From contig JALOKU010000006.1 of assembly GCA_025456345.1 (NCBI GenBank), positions 1-64,000 of the forward strand: a DNA stretch of 64,000 nucleotides, read 5' to 3'. A program made the translations under genes and the position numbers. This DNA comes from Vicinamibacterales bacterium. Its GTDB lineage: Bacteria > Acidobacteriota > Vicinamibacteria > Vicinamibacterales > JAKQTR01. Numbering within the stretch: position 1 is the first letter of the stretch; each line of letters starts with the position of its first letter. The notes beneath the pieces are model-generated. The model saw only the letters and a program-made list of their open reading frames with translations, made no database searches and was not told the origin of the DNA. This document shows, piece by piece, positions 17,163-25,524 of the stretch.

Positions 17163-19370
17163 TCAGAACCGCAAGTTCGCCGTGAGGATCGCGCTGATGC
17201 CAGGCGCCGGAACGGCCCGTGGATCAGTGCTCCCGGGATAGGATTGATCGAGCATGTTCCGGACGTTGAAATTGAGGTCGATCCACGCCGCAAGCGTGGC
17301 GCCGGCGATCGCATCCACGACGGTATACCCGGGCATGCGGACCTCGGTCGGGCCTGGCCTGTCGTCGACGTCGTAGAACGAGCCCCGCAGCATCACGAAT
17401 CCCTTCGCCGTGACCGGCCTCCGCAGCCCGAGCGTGAAGGTCGCCGGCGGCATGTCGTCCAGCGCGGCGTCATCGTCGAGGGCGATGCCGCGCGTCAGCG
17501 TGGCGGTCGATTCGAGCGAGAGCAGCCACCCCAGCTGCGCCTGGACTTCCAGCTCCAGCCCGCGGATCCGGGCCTCGCCGCGGTTGCGGTAGAAGAAGAA
17601 ATCGGTCGCCGTCTGGTAGCGCTCGATCAGGTCCTTGATGTTGTACTGGAACCCGAAGAAGCCCAGGCGGATGCGGGGGGCCGTGTAACGCACCCCCAGG
17701 TCGAACTGCACGCTGCGCTCGGGTTTGAGGTCGGGATTGCCGGTGATGAAGCCCCGGCCGGTCGGCCCGCGATAGTAGCGATCGGACACGGTGGCGTCAC
17801 GGAACCCGCTGCCGGCCTGGGCAACGAAGGACACCCCGGCCCAGGGCCCGACCGTCAGCGACCCGCTGCCCGAGAGGGCGCCGTTCGAGGTCTCGTGATC
17901 GCCGAAGTAGCCGCCGCTGTTGCGGCTGGTCACGTAGTCGCCGCGGATGCCGGCGGCGACGGTGGCCTTCGGGGTGAGGGCCGCCTCGATGGAGGCGAAG
18001 GCGCCCGTGCCATTCCGCCGCGCCTGCTCGATCGACTCGCTGAAGACCTCGCTCGCCACGCTGCCGTCGAGCGCGTAGTTGGTCACCGTGTCGGTGGCGT
18101 GCACGTTGAAGCGCCCGTTGAGGTCGATGCCCATCTCGACCCGTGCGCGCGCGAACAGGCGCTCGGCGGAGGTGCGGACCTGGAAGTCGTCCGCATTGTA
18201 GTCAGCCTGCTCCAGGGTCCGCCCGCGCGTGGCTGTGGCGAAGCGGTCCTGGTTGGTCACCTGACGGTAGCGGCCGACGAAGGTGTTGATCGTGACGCGC
18301 TCGAACCCGCCGACCTGCCGCAGGTCGTAGGCCGAGGTGAAGCGGTGGGAATCTTCGATGGGGTAGTAGAACCGGACGGTCGCGGAGTTGTTCCGCGGCC
18401 GGCCGATGTCGCGGCCGAAATCGCTCTGCCAGCTCGCGCCGAGAAGGCCCTTCCCGAGTTCGTAGTCCCCCCTGGCGAGGAACCCCCGATCGGTGGCCCC
18501 GGAGTTGAACACGTCACCCTGCGGGCTCCGGTAGTCGTCGAAATACCGGTAGTGAGCCTGCAGCGCCACGCCGCCCTTGCCCAGGCCTTTTGAGATCTCC
18601 GCCCCGGCGCGCGCTTGAGGCGAGCCGGCCCCCAGCGCGCCCACCACGCGCCCGGCCAGCGGGGAGGCGGGATCGATACGCCGCGTGCGCGCGTAGATGA
18701 CGCCGCCGAATGCGTCCGAGCCGTAGGCCACCGAGCCTGGCCCGCGCGCAATTTCGATCGCATCGAGCACGAACGGATCGAGGAACGTCGCGCTCGGGCC
18801 GACACGGCGGTCGCTGGTCACGCGGGCGCCGTCGAGCAGGATGAGCGTCCGCCCGCGGGCGAGGCCCCGAATGGCGGGCACGGCGGCATGGCCTTCCGAC
18901 ACGGTCGATACGCCGGCCACCGTTTCCAGGGCCTGCGTCAGATTCGCCGGTTGGCGGCCCTGAATCTCCCTCGACGGCAGCAGCGTCGTGGCGTTGGCCA
19001 TCGTCGCTTCGATGTCGGGGGCGGTTCCAGCCGTGACGGTCACGGTTTCGTCCACCAGCGGAGAGATCCGGACCTCGAGCAGGCCGTCGGCCGGGACCTT
19101 CTCCACCAGGACCGGCTTCGTGAACCGCTCGCCGGGCAGGATGACCAGCACTTCAAACGGGGGCGTCAGGTCGGGTTTCCAGGAGAAGCGGCCTTCAGCG
19201 TCCGTGTAAACGGACCCCGGCCGGCCGAGTATCGTCACCTCCACCTTGGCGAGCGGAGTGCCGGTTCGTTCGTCGATGACGACGCCTTCTGTGGCAAACG
19301 CGTCAGCACCAATCAGGAGACCGGCCACGCAAAGTAACGCGCTGGCCCACGGCGACCCGCTCAAACGCAT
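17163..19370 (-). CDS. TonB-dependent outer-membrane receptor
   Basis: A 735-residue receptor. From ATG 19370 it has a signal peptide (SPWASALLCVAGLLIGADAFA), then a carboxypeptidase-regulatory-like domain near residues 28-100 (GVVIDERTGTPLAKVEV...VYTDAEGRFSWKP). The plug domain follows at about 115-220 (SREIQGRQPANLTQALETVAGV, RGLARGRTLILLDGARV, IEIARGPGSVAYGSDAFGGVI). The rest is the 22-strand barrel, ending in NMLDQSYPGSTDPRAVPAPGISAILTANLRF with a terminal aromatic residue. It imports a siderophore, cobalamin or glycan-type ligand; nothing nearby identifies it. The track's start 17 codons upstream is less likely than the ATG with the normal signal peptide. Confidence 0.9.
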   Translation of the reverse strand: MRLSGSPWASALLCVAGLLIGADAFATEGVVIDERTGTPLAKVEVTILGRPGSVYTDAEGRFSWKPDLTPPFEVLVILPGERFTKPVLVEKVPADGLLEVRISPLVDETVTVTAGTAPDIEATMANATTLLPSREIQGRQPANLTQALETVAGVSTVSEGHAAVPAIRGLARGRTLILLDGARVTSDRRVGPSATFLDPFVLDAIEIARGPGSVAYGSDAFGGVIYARTRRIDPASPLAGRVVGALGAGSPQARAGAEISKGLGKGGVALQAHYRYFDDYRSPQGDVFNSGATDRGFLARGDYELGKGLLGASWQSDFGRDIGRPRNNSATVRFYYPIEDSHRFTSAYDLRQVGGFERVTINTFVGRYRQVTNQDRFATATRGRTLEQADYNADDFQVRTSAERLFARARVEMGIDLNGRFNVHATDTVTNYALDGSVASEVFSESIEQARRNGTGAFASIEAALTPKATVAAGIRGDYVTSRNSGGYFGDHETSNGALSGSGSLTVGPWAGVSFVAQAGSGFRDATVSDRYYRGPTGRGFITGNPDLKPERSVQFDLGVRYTAPRIRLGFFGFQYNIKDLIERYQTATDFFFYRNRGEARIRGLELEVQAQLGWLLSLESTATLTRGIALDDDAALDDMPPATFTLGLRRPVTAKGFVMLRGSFYDVDDRPGPTEVRMPGYTVVDAIAGATLAAWIDLNFNVRNMLDQSYPGSTDPRAVPAPGISAILTANLRF

Positions 19371-19664
19371 GATCACGACCTCGACGGAGGGGGAACAGGA
19401 GGCTCCGAGGCACACTACCACGGCCGCCTGGAGTTTGTTTACCGGCGGAAGACGTCGCCCGAAGGCCGCCGTCGGATGCGCAGGGCTTCAGGGTGCCTCG
19501 GCGGTCCACGTCGTCTGCACGCCGGTACAACGTCTGGCTCTGCAAGAACTTGGCGTGCCTTCGCCAGTCACCCGTGGAAGACCGGGGGACGGTGGCTGAT
19601 GCCGACCAGACGTTGGCAAAAGCGAACAAAAAACGAAATACGCGAGAAACACGTGTGATTTCGA
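19371..19664. other. Upstream region of the TonB receptor and carD, no gene recognised
   Basis: About 290 bases between the divergent TonB receptor and carD. I looked for a cobalamin riboswitch upstream of the receptor but could not assemble its conserved boxes on either strand. Sequence close to carD turns distinctly A+T-rich (from about 19600) and carries the carD promoter. Short ORFs in the track here have no recognisable content. Confidence 0.5.
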
Positions 19665-19693
19665 TTGATTTCTTTAGAAAATCGGGCTACAAT
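19665..19693 (+). promoter_or_regulatory. sigma70-type promoter of carD
   Basis: TTGATT (19665-19670) and TACAAT (19688-19693) are separated by 17 bases, in an A+T-rich island that contrasts with the GC-rich surroundings. The predicted transcript starts near 19700, giving a leader of about 60 bases before the GTG start of carD at 19762. Confidence 0.7.
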
Positions 19694-19761
19694 GTCAATG
19701 TTGTAGGTGCCTCCGGCCCTCCGACCTTTCGAACACACCACGAGAAAGTGAGGGGACCTCT

Positions 19762-20334
19762 GTGACATTCCAGATCGGCGACAAGGTCATTTACCCTAAT
19801 CACGGACTTGGCATTGTCGAGCGCATCGAAGAGAAGACCATCCTCGGGACCACCTGCGGTTTCTACCACCTCCGCATTGCCGCCAACGACACGACGGTGC
19901 TCGTACCGCTGGCCAATGTGGACGGCGTAGGGCTTCGCCGGGCGATTGACGATGGGGAAGTGGACAGGCTCTTCAAGCTGCTCGGCGACGGCAAGATCGA
20001 CAGCCAGCAGAACTGGAAGGGCCGCTTCAAGGACAACTCCGAGAAGATGCGGACAGGGTCGATCTACGACGTGGCCGACGTGCTGAAGAGCCTCACGCTG
20101 CTCAGCAAGTCGAAGAGCCTGTCGTTCCGCGAGAAGCGCATGCTGGATCGCGCGCGGTTCCTCATCATCACCGAGGTCGCGGAGGTCACCAGCCGTGTCG
20201 CGACGTCGGTCGAGGGGATTCTCGACCAGGCGCTGTCCAAGTGCATCGCGGCCCGCAGCCGCAATATCGAGAAGGCCAAGGCCGTGAAGGCTCCCATCAA
20301 GCTGGCGGTGGCGAAGCGCGCCAAGGCGTCCTAG
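19762..20334 (+). CDS. CarD/CdnL-family RNA polymerase-binding regulator
   Basis: A 190-residue protein starting at GTG 19762 after GAGGGGACC. The first 60 residues are the RNAP-interacting Tudor-like domain: FQIGDKVIYPNHGLGIVERIEEKTILGTTCGFYHLRIAANDTTVLVPLANVDGVGLR. The remainder is the helical DNA-binding part, with NWKGRFKDNSEKMRTGSIYDVADVLKSLTLLSKSKSLSFREKRMLDRARFLIITEV, the standard CdnL/CarD pattern. CarD proteins bind the RNA polymerase beta subunit and stabilise open complexes at many promoters. It is somewhat longer than the usual 160 or so residues, ending in a basic tail (KAPIKLAVAKRAKAS). A terminator hairpin follows the stop, so it is probably monocistronic. Confidence 0.92.
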   Translation: MTFQIGDKVIYPNHGLGIVERIEEKTILGTTCGFYHLRIAANDTTVLVPLANVDGVGLRRAIDDGEVDRLFKLLGDGKIDSQQNWKGRFKDNSEKMRTGSIYDVADVLKSLTLLSKSKSLSFREKRMLDRARFLIITEVAEVTSRVATSVEGILDQALSKCIAARSRNIEKAKAVKAPIKLAVAKRAKAS

Positions 20335-20360
20335 TTCCGCTGGTCCGTCGAACGCCGCAG

Positions 20361-20394
20361 GGCCCGACCCGGCATGGCCGGGCCGGGCCTTTTC
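20361..20394 (+). terminator. Rho-independent terminator after carD
   Basis: GGCCCGACCCGGC and GCCGGGCCGGGCC form a GC-rich stem with one mismatch around an ATG loop, followed by TTTT and then CCTTT. It lies 27 bases after the carD stop. The ORF track's start codon for the next gene (20374) falls in the loop, which is why I reject that start. Confidence 0.75.
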
Positions 20395-20409
20395 CTTTAT
20401 GATGCGAAC

Positions 20410-23181
20410 ATGGAGCTTCTTGCCGGCCTGGGGCGCACCCTGGGGTTCTCGTTCGCGGCGGGCATCAACCTTTACGCCACCGTCGCCCTTCTCGGGCTGG
20501 CGTCCCGCTTCGGCTGGGTCGCGCTGCCTGCGCAGTTCAAGGCGTTCGACCAGGACTGGGTGATCTACACCGCCATCGTTCTTTACGCCGTCGAGTTCCT
20601 CGCCGACAAGATCCCCTGGGTCGATACGATCTGGGACACCCTGCACACCGTCATCCGCCCGATCGGAGGCGCGCTGATTGCGATCACGACGCTCGGGGAG
20701 GCGTCGCCCACGGTGACCGGCCTGACGGCGCTGCTCGGCGGCGTGGTGGCCGGCAGCTCCCACATCACGAAGGCCGGCACGCGCGTGGTGGCCAACACCA
20801 GCCCGGAGCCGTTCAGCAACTGGCTGCTCAGCCTCGGGGAAGACGTCTTCGTCGTGGGACTGGGGTTGGTGGCCCTCAAGTACCCGGTGGCGGCCCTCAT
20901 CGTCGTCATCGTGCTGCTGGGCTTCATCGCTCTGTTCGCGGCCGTCATCGTCCGCGCGTTCACGCGGCGGTTCCGGCGCCCGTCGGTGGCCGCGTCGAAC
21001 ATCGCCGCCTGCACGCTGGTCGCCCTCGCGCTGGGCGCGTCGCCGGTGATCCTGGCCCAGTCCGGGCCGCCCCCGCAGCCCGGCGGTGCCGCGCAGGCGC
21101 CGGCCGGCCAGCAACAGCCCCCGCCGCAGGAGCAGCGCCCCGTCTTCCGGGGCGGGGCGAACTTCGTCCGCGTCGATGTCTTCGCGACCAAAAACGGCGT
21201 GCCCGTGGAGGACCTCAAGGCGGAGGACTTCGACATCGCCGAAGACGGCGACGCGCAGAAGGTCGAGACGTTCGAGTTCGTGAAGATCCAGACCGGCGGC
21301 GACCCGATTACCCGGGTTGAGCCGCGCACGGTGCGTGAGTCGCGAGAGATGGTCGCTGACCCGCGTGCCCGCGTGTTCGTGCTGTTTCTCGACACCTACC
21401 ACGTCGGGCAGGGGTCGGCGGTCAACATCCGGCGTCCGCTCATCAACATGCTGAACCGGCTGGCGGGGCCCGAGGACCTCATCGCGCTCATGACGCCCGA
21501 TATGGCCGCCAGCGACATCACCTTCACGCGCCGGACGGACAAGATCGCCGACCTCATCGATCGCGCCGGCTTCTGGGGACAGCGCAACGAGCTCGTCAAG
21601 AAGGACCCGATCGATCAGATGTACGAGCAGTGCTACCCGCCGGAGGCCGGCTCGGGCCGGGCGACGTCGGTGATCGCGGAAGAGATGATCCAGCGGCGGC
21701 GCGAGAAGGCCACCCTCGACGCCCTCGAGGAACTGGTGTTCTACCTGGGCGGTCTCCGCGAGGAGCGGAAAGGCATCCTGCTCGTGAGCGAAGGATGGCT
21801 GCTGTTCCGCCCGAACCGGTCCCTGGCGGAGATGGGTGGCACGCCTCAGCGGCCGGGCGTCTACGTGGGACCCGACGGCCGCATCGCGACGTCCGACCCG
21901 CGGCGGGCCGCCGGCATGGACAGGAGCCGTTGCGATCAGGACCGCCTGGCGCTGGCGGGTATCGACGACTCGCGCCGCTACCTGGACATCCTCCGCGTGG
22001 CCAATCGATCGAACGCGAGCTTCTATCCGATCGAGCCCCGCGGCCTCGTGGTGTTCGACACCGACCTCGGGCCCAACCCGCCGCCGCCGATCAACGTCGA
22101 CTTCGACATGCTCCGTCAACGCCATGACACGCTGAAGACGGCGGCGCTCAACACCGACGGCATCGCCGTCATGGATTCGAACGACATCAATGCGGGACTC
22201 CAGCGCGTGGTGTCCGACCTGTCCTCGTACTATCTCCTCGGCTACTCCTCGACCAACGCGAAAGCCGATGGCCGCTACCGCACAATCAGGGTGCGCGTGA
22301 AACGGCCCGGCATCGAGGTGCGCGCGCGCAAGGGCTACCAGGCGCCGACCGCGGAAGAGGTGGCGAAGCGCGCCGCGCTGGCGACGGCGTTGCCTTCGGC
22401 TGATCCCGAAGCCGCGGCCATCGGCAAGGCCGTCGCCTCGCTCGAAGGCGTCAGGGCGAGCGCCGCATTCCGCCTGACGGTCAATGCTGGCTGGTGGATG
22501 CCGGCCGGGGAGCCGGTGAAGGGGGCGCCGCAGGGGGCCGAGCCGGCGCTGTGGATCCTGGGCGAGGTGGATCCGAAGGCCCGGGGAGGCGAGGACTGGG
22601 TCAACGGCGGCGAGGCGGACATCGCGCTGACCACCGAGGGCGGCACCACCGTTGTCCGCTACACCGTCCCGGTGCCGGCGGGCACCACGCGGTTCCAGTC
22701 ACGGTTCCCGCGCTCCGCCGACGATGTGTGGCTCGATCCCGGCACCTACGTGCTGCGCGTGCGCGCGAAGCCGGCGGGGGGTGGGATTCCCACCACCGAC
22801 ACCTCGCGCGTCAGCGTGCCGGCTCCGCCCGGCACCGCGAAGCTGGTCATGGGACAGCCGTTCTACGCGCGGCGTCTCGGCGGCCCGAACTCCGATGAAC
22901 TGCCGACGGCCGACCCGCGGTTCCGGCGCACCGAGCGGCTGATCGTGCAGGCGTCGGCCTCCATGGCGCCCGACGCGGTCACCGCCGAACTGCTCGACCG
23001 CAGCGGCAAGGTGCTCTCCCTGCCGGTTGCCGCCTCGATTGTCGACAAGGACTCCGTGCGGTGGGCCCGCGCGGAACTGGTCCTGGCGCCGCTCGCGGCC
23101 GGCGACTACCTGCTGCGCCTCTCGTCGAAGCGCGGGGAGGAACAGATCGTGACGCTGGCGCCGTTCAGGATCATTCCCTGA
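20410..23181 (+). CDS. DUF4126 membrane domain fused to an exported VWA domain
   Basis: A 923-residue protein from ATG 20410 (MELLAGLGRTLGFSFAAGINLYA). Residues 1 to about 185 are a complete DUF4126 membrane protein with several helices and the motifs GINLYATVALLGLASRFGW and WDTLHTVIRPIGGALIA. After an Arg-rich turn (RAFTRRFRRPS) comes a signal-anchor-like helix (ASNIAACTLVALALGASPVILAQ), then a Pro/Gln-rich linker, and an acidobacterial VWFA-related domain: NFVRVDVFATKNGVPVEDLKAEDFDIAEDGDAQKVETFEFV, then RVFVLFLDTYHVGQGS with a degenerate MIDAS (LDTYH in place of DxSxS). The C-terminal 300 residues are beta-rich. Reading is open throughout. A GTG at 20986 (Val193) could restart the VWA part alone. 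Function unknown; topology would place the VWA part in the periplasm. Confidence 0.78.
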   Translation: MELLAGLGRTLGFSFAAGINLYATVALLGLASRFGWVALPAQFKAFDQDWVIYTAIVLYAVEFLADKIPWVDTIWDTLHTVIRPIGGALIAITTLGEASPTVTGLTALLGGVVAGSSHITKAGTRVVANTSPEPFSNWLLSLGEDVFVVGLGLVALKYPVAALIVVIVLLGFIALFAAVIVRAFTRRFRRPSVAASNIAACTLVALALGASPVILAQSGPPPQPGGAAQAPAGQQQPPPQEQRPVFRGGANFVRVDVFATKNGVPVEDLKAEDFDIAEDGDAQKVETFEFVKIQTGGDPITRVEPRTVRESREMVADPRARVFVLFLDTYHVGQGSAVNIRRPLINMLNRLAGPEDLIALMTPDMAASDITFTRRTDKIADLIDRAGFWGQRNELVKKDPIDQMYEQCYPPEAGSGRATSVIAEEMIQRRREKATLDALEELVFYLGGLREERKGILLVSEGWLLFRPNRSLAEMGGTPQRPGVYVGPDGRIATSDPRRAAGMDRSRCDQDRLALAGIDDSRRYLDILRVANRSNASFYPIEPRGLVVFDTDLGPNPPPPINVDFDMLRQRHDTLKTAALNTDGIAVMDSNDINAGLQRVVSDLSSYYLLGYSSTNAKADGRYRTIRVRVKRPGIEVRARKGYQAPTAEEVAKRAALATALPSADPEAAAIGKAVASLEGVRASAAFRLTVNAGWWMPAGEPVKGAPQGAEPALWILGEVDPKARGGEDWVNGGEADIALTTEGGTTVVRYTVPVPAGTTRFQSRFPRSADDVWLDPGTYVLRVRAKPAGGGIPTTDTSRVSVPAPPGTAKLVMGQPFYARRLGGPNSDELPTADPRFRRTERLIVQASASMAPDAVTAELLDRSGKVLSLPVAASIVDKDSVRWARAELVLAPLAAGDYLLRLSSKRGEEQIVTLAPFRIIP

Positions 23182-23187
23182 TTGGGA

Positions 23188-23300
23188 AGGGGCTAGGGAC
23201 TAGGCGCTAGGGGCTAGTCAGTCAACGAGTCACACTCCTCCGCGCACCACGCGGCGGCAGCCGCGCCCGACCAGCGCCCAGCGCCTAGTCCCTAGCCCCT
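23188..23300. repeat. Perfect 21-bp inverted repeat spanning the tail-to-tail gap
   Basis: AGGGGCTAGGGACTAGGCGC plus T at 23188-23208 is matched exactly in reverse complement at 23280-23300, with 71 bases between. The left arm is followed by another AGGGGCTAG, so the arms are built of CTAG-containing words. It fills the gap between the VWA fusion and the convergent OPT gene, and the OPT stop codon (23299-23301) overlaps the right arm. It could be a terminator for both genes or a small mobile or repetitive element. Confidence 0.65.
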
Positions 23301-25410
23301 ACATGACCGCCGTGGGCGGCGCGGGCTCGTCGGCGGCCCCAGCCTTCCGCAGCGGCACCGCGATCAGGTACCACACCAATACGGCCGCCGCCACGATCGA
23401 AAGCCACGGCACCAGGCTCGCCAGCGCATCGCTCGCGAAGAAATCGTTCCACTGCCAGAACTGGTGCGACGTCCGCGCGTAGACCACGCCGGCGATGAGC
23501 AGGCCCACCAGCGCTTCACCGGCGATCAGGCCCGACGCCGCCAGCACGCCGGCGTTTTCGACGCGGGCCTTCTGCGCGGCATTGTACCCGCGCTTGTCGC
23601 GGATCTTGTCGACCACGCCGCGGATGACGCCGCCGCAGAAGATCGCGAACGTCGTGCCGAGCGGCAGGTACATGCCCACCGAGAAGAGCATGGGGCTCCG
23701 CACCTTGATCAGGATGAGCGAGATGCCCATGGCGATGCCGACGAAGACCAGCGGCCACGCCATTTCGCCGCCGACGATGCCCTGGGAGAGGGCCGCCATG
23801 AGCCCGGCCTGCGGCGCGCTGTAGGTCTTGCCCCCGAAGCCGCCCGCGGCGCCGAACTGCGCCAGGTCGGAGTTGTGCATCATGTAGAGCGGGAAGAACA
23901 TCACCAGGCCCGCCACCACGACACCGAAGATGTCGCCCACCTGCATCTTCCAGGGCGTTCCTCCCAGGATATGGCCGACCTTCAGGTCCTGGAGCATCTC
24001 GCCGGCGACGGCCGCCGACACGCAGCCCACGGCCGCGACGCCGAGCACCGCCACGACCCCTTCCTTCCCCGTCGCCCCGATGACCACCATCGTCAGCGCG
24101 GCGATGATCGTCGTGGCCAGCGTGAGGCCCGACAGCGGGTTGTTCGACGACCCGATCAACCCGACCAGGTTGCCGGAGACCGCCGCGAAGAAGAAGCCGG
24201 TGACGATCATCACGACCGCCGCGGTGGCCGCCGCCCCGATCGCCCCCGTGAAGTAGTAGTAGAGCGTCACCATCAGGACGAAGATGGCCAGGATGCCCAC
24301 GCCGACCACCCTGAGCGACAGATCCATCTCGGTCCGCTTGGTGGTGGCCGCCGCGGTGGCCGACTTCCGCACGTCGGCGACGCTGCGCTTGAGGCCCCCG
24401 ATCAGGTTGGCACGCATGCGATACAACGTGTACGTGGCGCCCACGAGCATGCCGCCCACCGCGATGGGCCGGACGATGAACTTCCAGAGCGAGACCACCA
24501 TGGCCGCCCAGGCCGCCTCCTCGTTCCCGCCGTTGGCCGCCATGAAGCCGTCGATGAGCTCCGGACCGAGAAAGAAGACGAGCAGTGGCACGAACAGGCC
24601 CCACGCCAGGAGGCCCCCGGCGAAGTTCAGCGCTCCGAGCTGGGGCCCGATGATGTAGCCGACGCCCAGGTAAGCCGGCGTCACATCAGGCGCCGAGAAC
24701 GTCGTGATCCCGCCGGCCGTGATCTTCGGCGAGTCGTCCCTGAGGCCCAGGCGGACGAAGCTCTCGCGCAACCGGCCGACGTGCAGGCTGAACTCGTTCT
24801 GGTCGCGGAAGAGGCCGAAGCCGGCGCTGGAGACGATCCGGATGAGGGCGCCGACCCCCATGGCGCGGAACAGCTGCAGCGCGGCCTCCGAACCCTTCTG
24901 GCCGGCCTTGTGAATCTCGCTGGCCGCAACCGACTCGGGGAACTGCAGCGACGGATCCTCGACCATGACCCGGCGCAGGATCGTGACGAACATGATCCCG
25001 AGCAGCCCGCCCAGGATCATCAGCGACGACGACACCAGGTACTCGTGCCACATGTTCGCGGCGTCGAACTTCCAGAGATTGAGGATGACAAATGCCGGAA
25101 TCGTGAAAATCGCGCCCGCGGCCACCGACTCGCCGATCGAGCCGACAGTCCGGGCGAAGTTCTCCTCCAGGATCGTGCTGCCCTTGAACAGCCGCAGCAC
25201 GGCCATCCCGATGACGGCGGCGGGATAGGTCGCGGCGATGGTCATGCCGGCGCGCAGGCCCAGGTACGCGTTGGCCGCGCCGAGGACGACGCACATGACC
25301 AGGCCGAGGATGAGGGCCCTCACCGTGAATTCGCGTTGGTCGGACGAATCGGGCACGTAGGGCACGTGGCCGCCGCCCGCGGATGGCGTGGACGCGGAGG
25401 TCTGCTTCAT
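23299..25410 (-). CDS. OPT family oligopeptide transporter
   Basis: A 703-residue multi-spanning membrane protein of the oligopeptide transporter family. The cytoplasmic N terminus (HVPYVPDSSDQREFTVRALILGLVMCVVLGAANAYLGLRAGMTIAATYPAAVIGMAVL) is the standard start of bacterial OPT proteins, with RAGMTIAATYPAAV a strong hallmark. About 15 hydrophobic segments follow, with EENFARTVGSIGESVAAGAIFTIPAF and GSSNNPLSGLTLATTII also characteristic. It should move peptides or metal-peptide complexes across the inner membrane by proton coupling, as in the family. The start is ATG 25410 (MKQTSAST); the track's start 13 codons upstream is Arg-rich and lacks support. It is convergent with the VWA fusion. 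Confidence 0.9.
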   Translation of the reverse strand: MKQTSASTPSAGGGHVPYVPDSSDQREFTVRALILGLVMCVVLGAANAYLGLRAGMTIAATYPAAVIGMAVLRLFKGSTILEENFARTVGSIGESVAAGAIFTIPAFVILNLWKFDAANMWHEYLVSSSLMILGGLLGIMFVTILRRVMVEDPSLQFPESVAASEIHKAGQKGSEAALQLFRAMGVGALIRIVSSAGFGLFRDQNEFSLHVGRLRESFVRLGLRDDSPKITAGGITTFSAPDVTPAYLGVGYIIGPQLGALNFAGGLLAWGLFVPLLVFFLGPELIDGFMAANGGNEEAAWAAMVVSLWKFIVRPIAVGGMLVGATYTLYRMRANLIGGLKRSVADVRKSATAAATTKRTEMDLSLRVVGVGILAIFVLMVTLYYYFTGAIGAAATAAVVMIVTGFFFAAVSGNLVGLIGSSNNPLSGLTLATTIIAALTMVVIGATGKEGVVAVLGVAAVGCVSAAVAGEMLQDLKVGHILGGTPWKMQVGDIFGVVVAGLVMFFPLYMMHNSDLAQFGAAGGFGGKTYSAPQAGLMAALSQGIVGGEMAWPLVFVGIAMGISLILIKVRSPMLFSVGMYLPLGTTFAIFCGGVIRGVVDKIRDKRGYNAAQKARVENAGVLAASGLIAGEALVGLLIAGVVYARTSHQFWQWNDFFASDALASLVPWLSIVAAAVLVWYLIAVPLRKAGAADEPAPPTAVM

Positions 25411-25524
25411 AGCGGCGGATCTTACACGACCGCGGCGGCGGCCGTCCATGCCGCCCTGCGCATCCGGGATAGAATGCGGGCCTCGTATGCGGACACCTCA
25501 CTTCACGCCGATCCCGGTCGCCTG

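Noticed and set aside
19371-19664. Possible cobalamin riboswitch upstream of the TonB receptor
   Set aside because: A GGAAGACCGG-like string is present but on the wrong strand, and the remaining conserved boxes could not be found.
20374-20409. ATG at 20374 as start of the DUF4126-VWA gene
   Set aside because: It lies in the loop of the carD terminator; ATG 20410 begins the DUF4126 homology.
19687-22125. 812-residue minus-strand ORF opposite carD and the VWA fusion
   Set aside because: Low-complexity Arg/His/Glu-rich translation mirroring a real gene on the other strand; no domain, no start signals.
23464-25470. N-terminal 670 residues of the 1175-residue plus ORF
   Set aside because: It is antisense to the OPT transporter and reads as Arg/His/Asp-rich noise; only the part after 25525 encodes the flippase.
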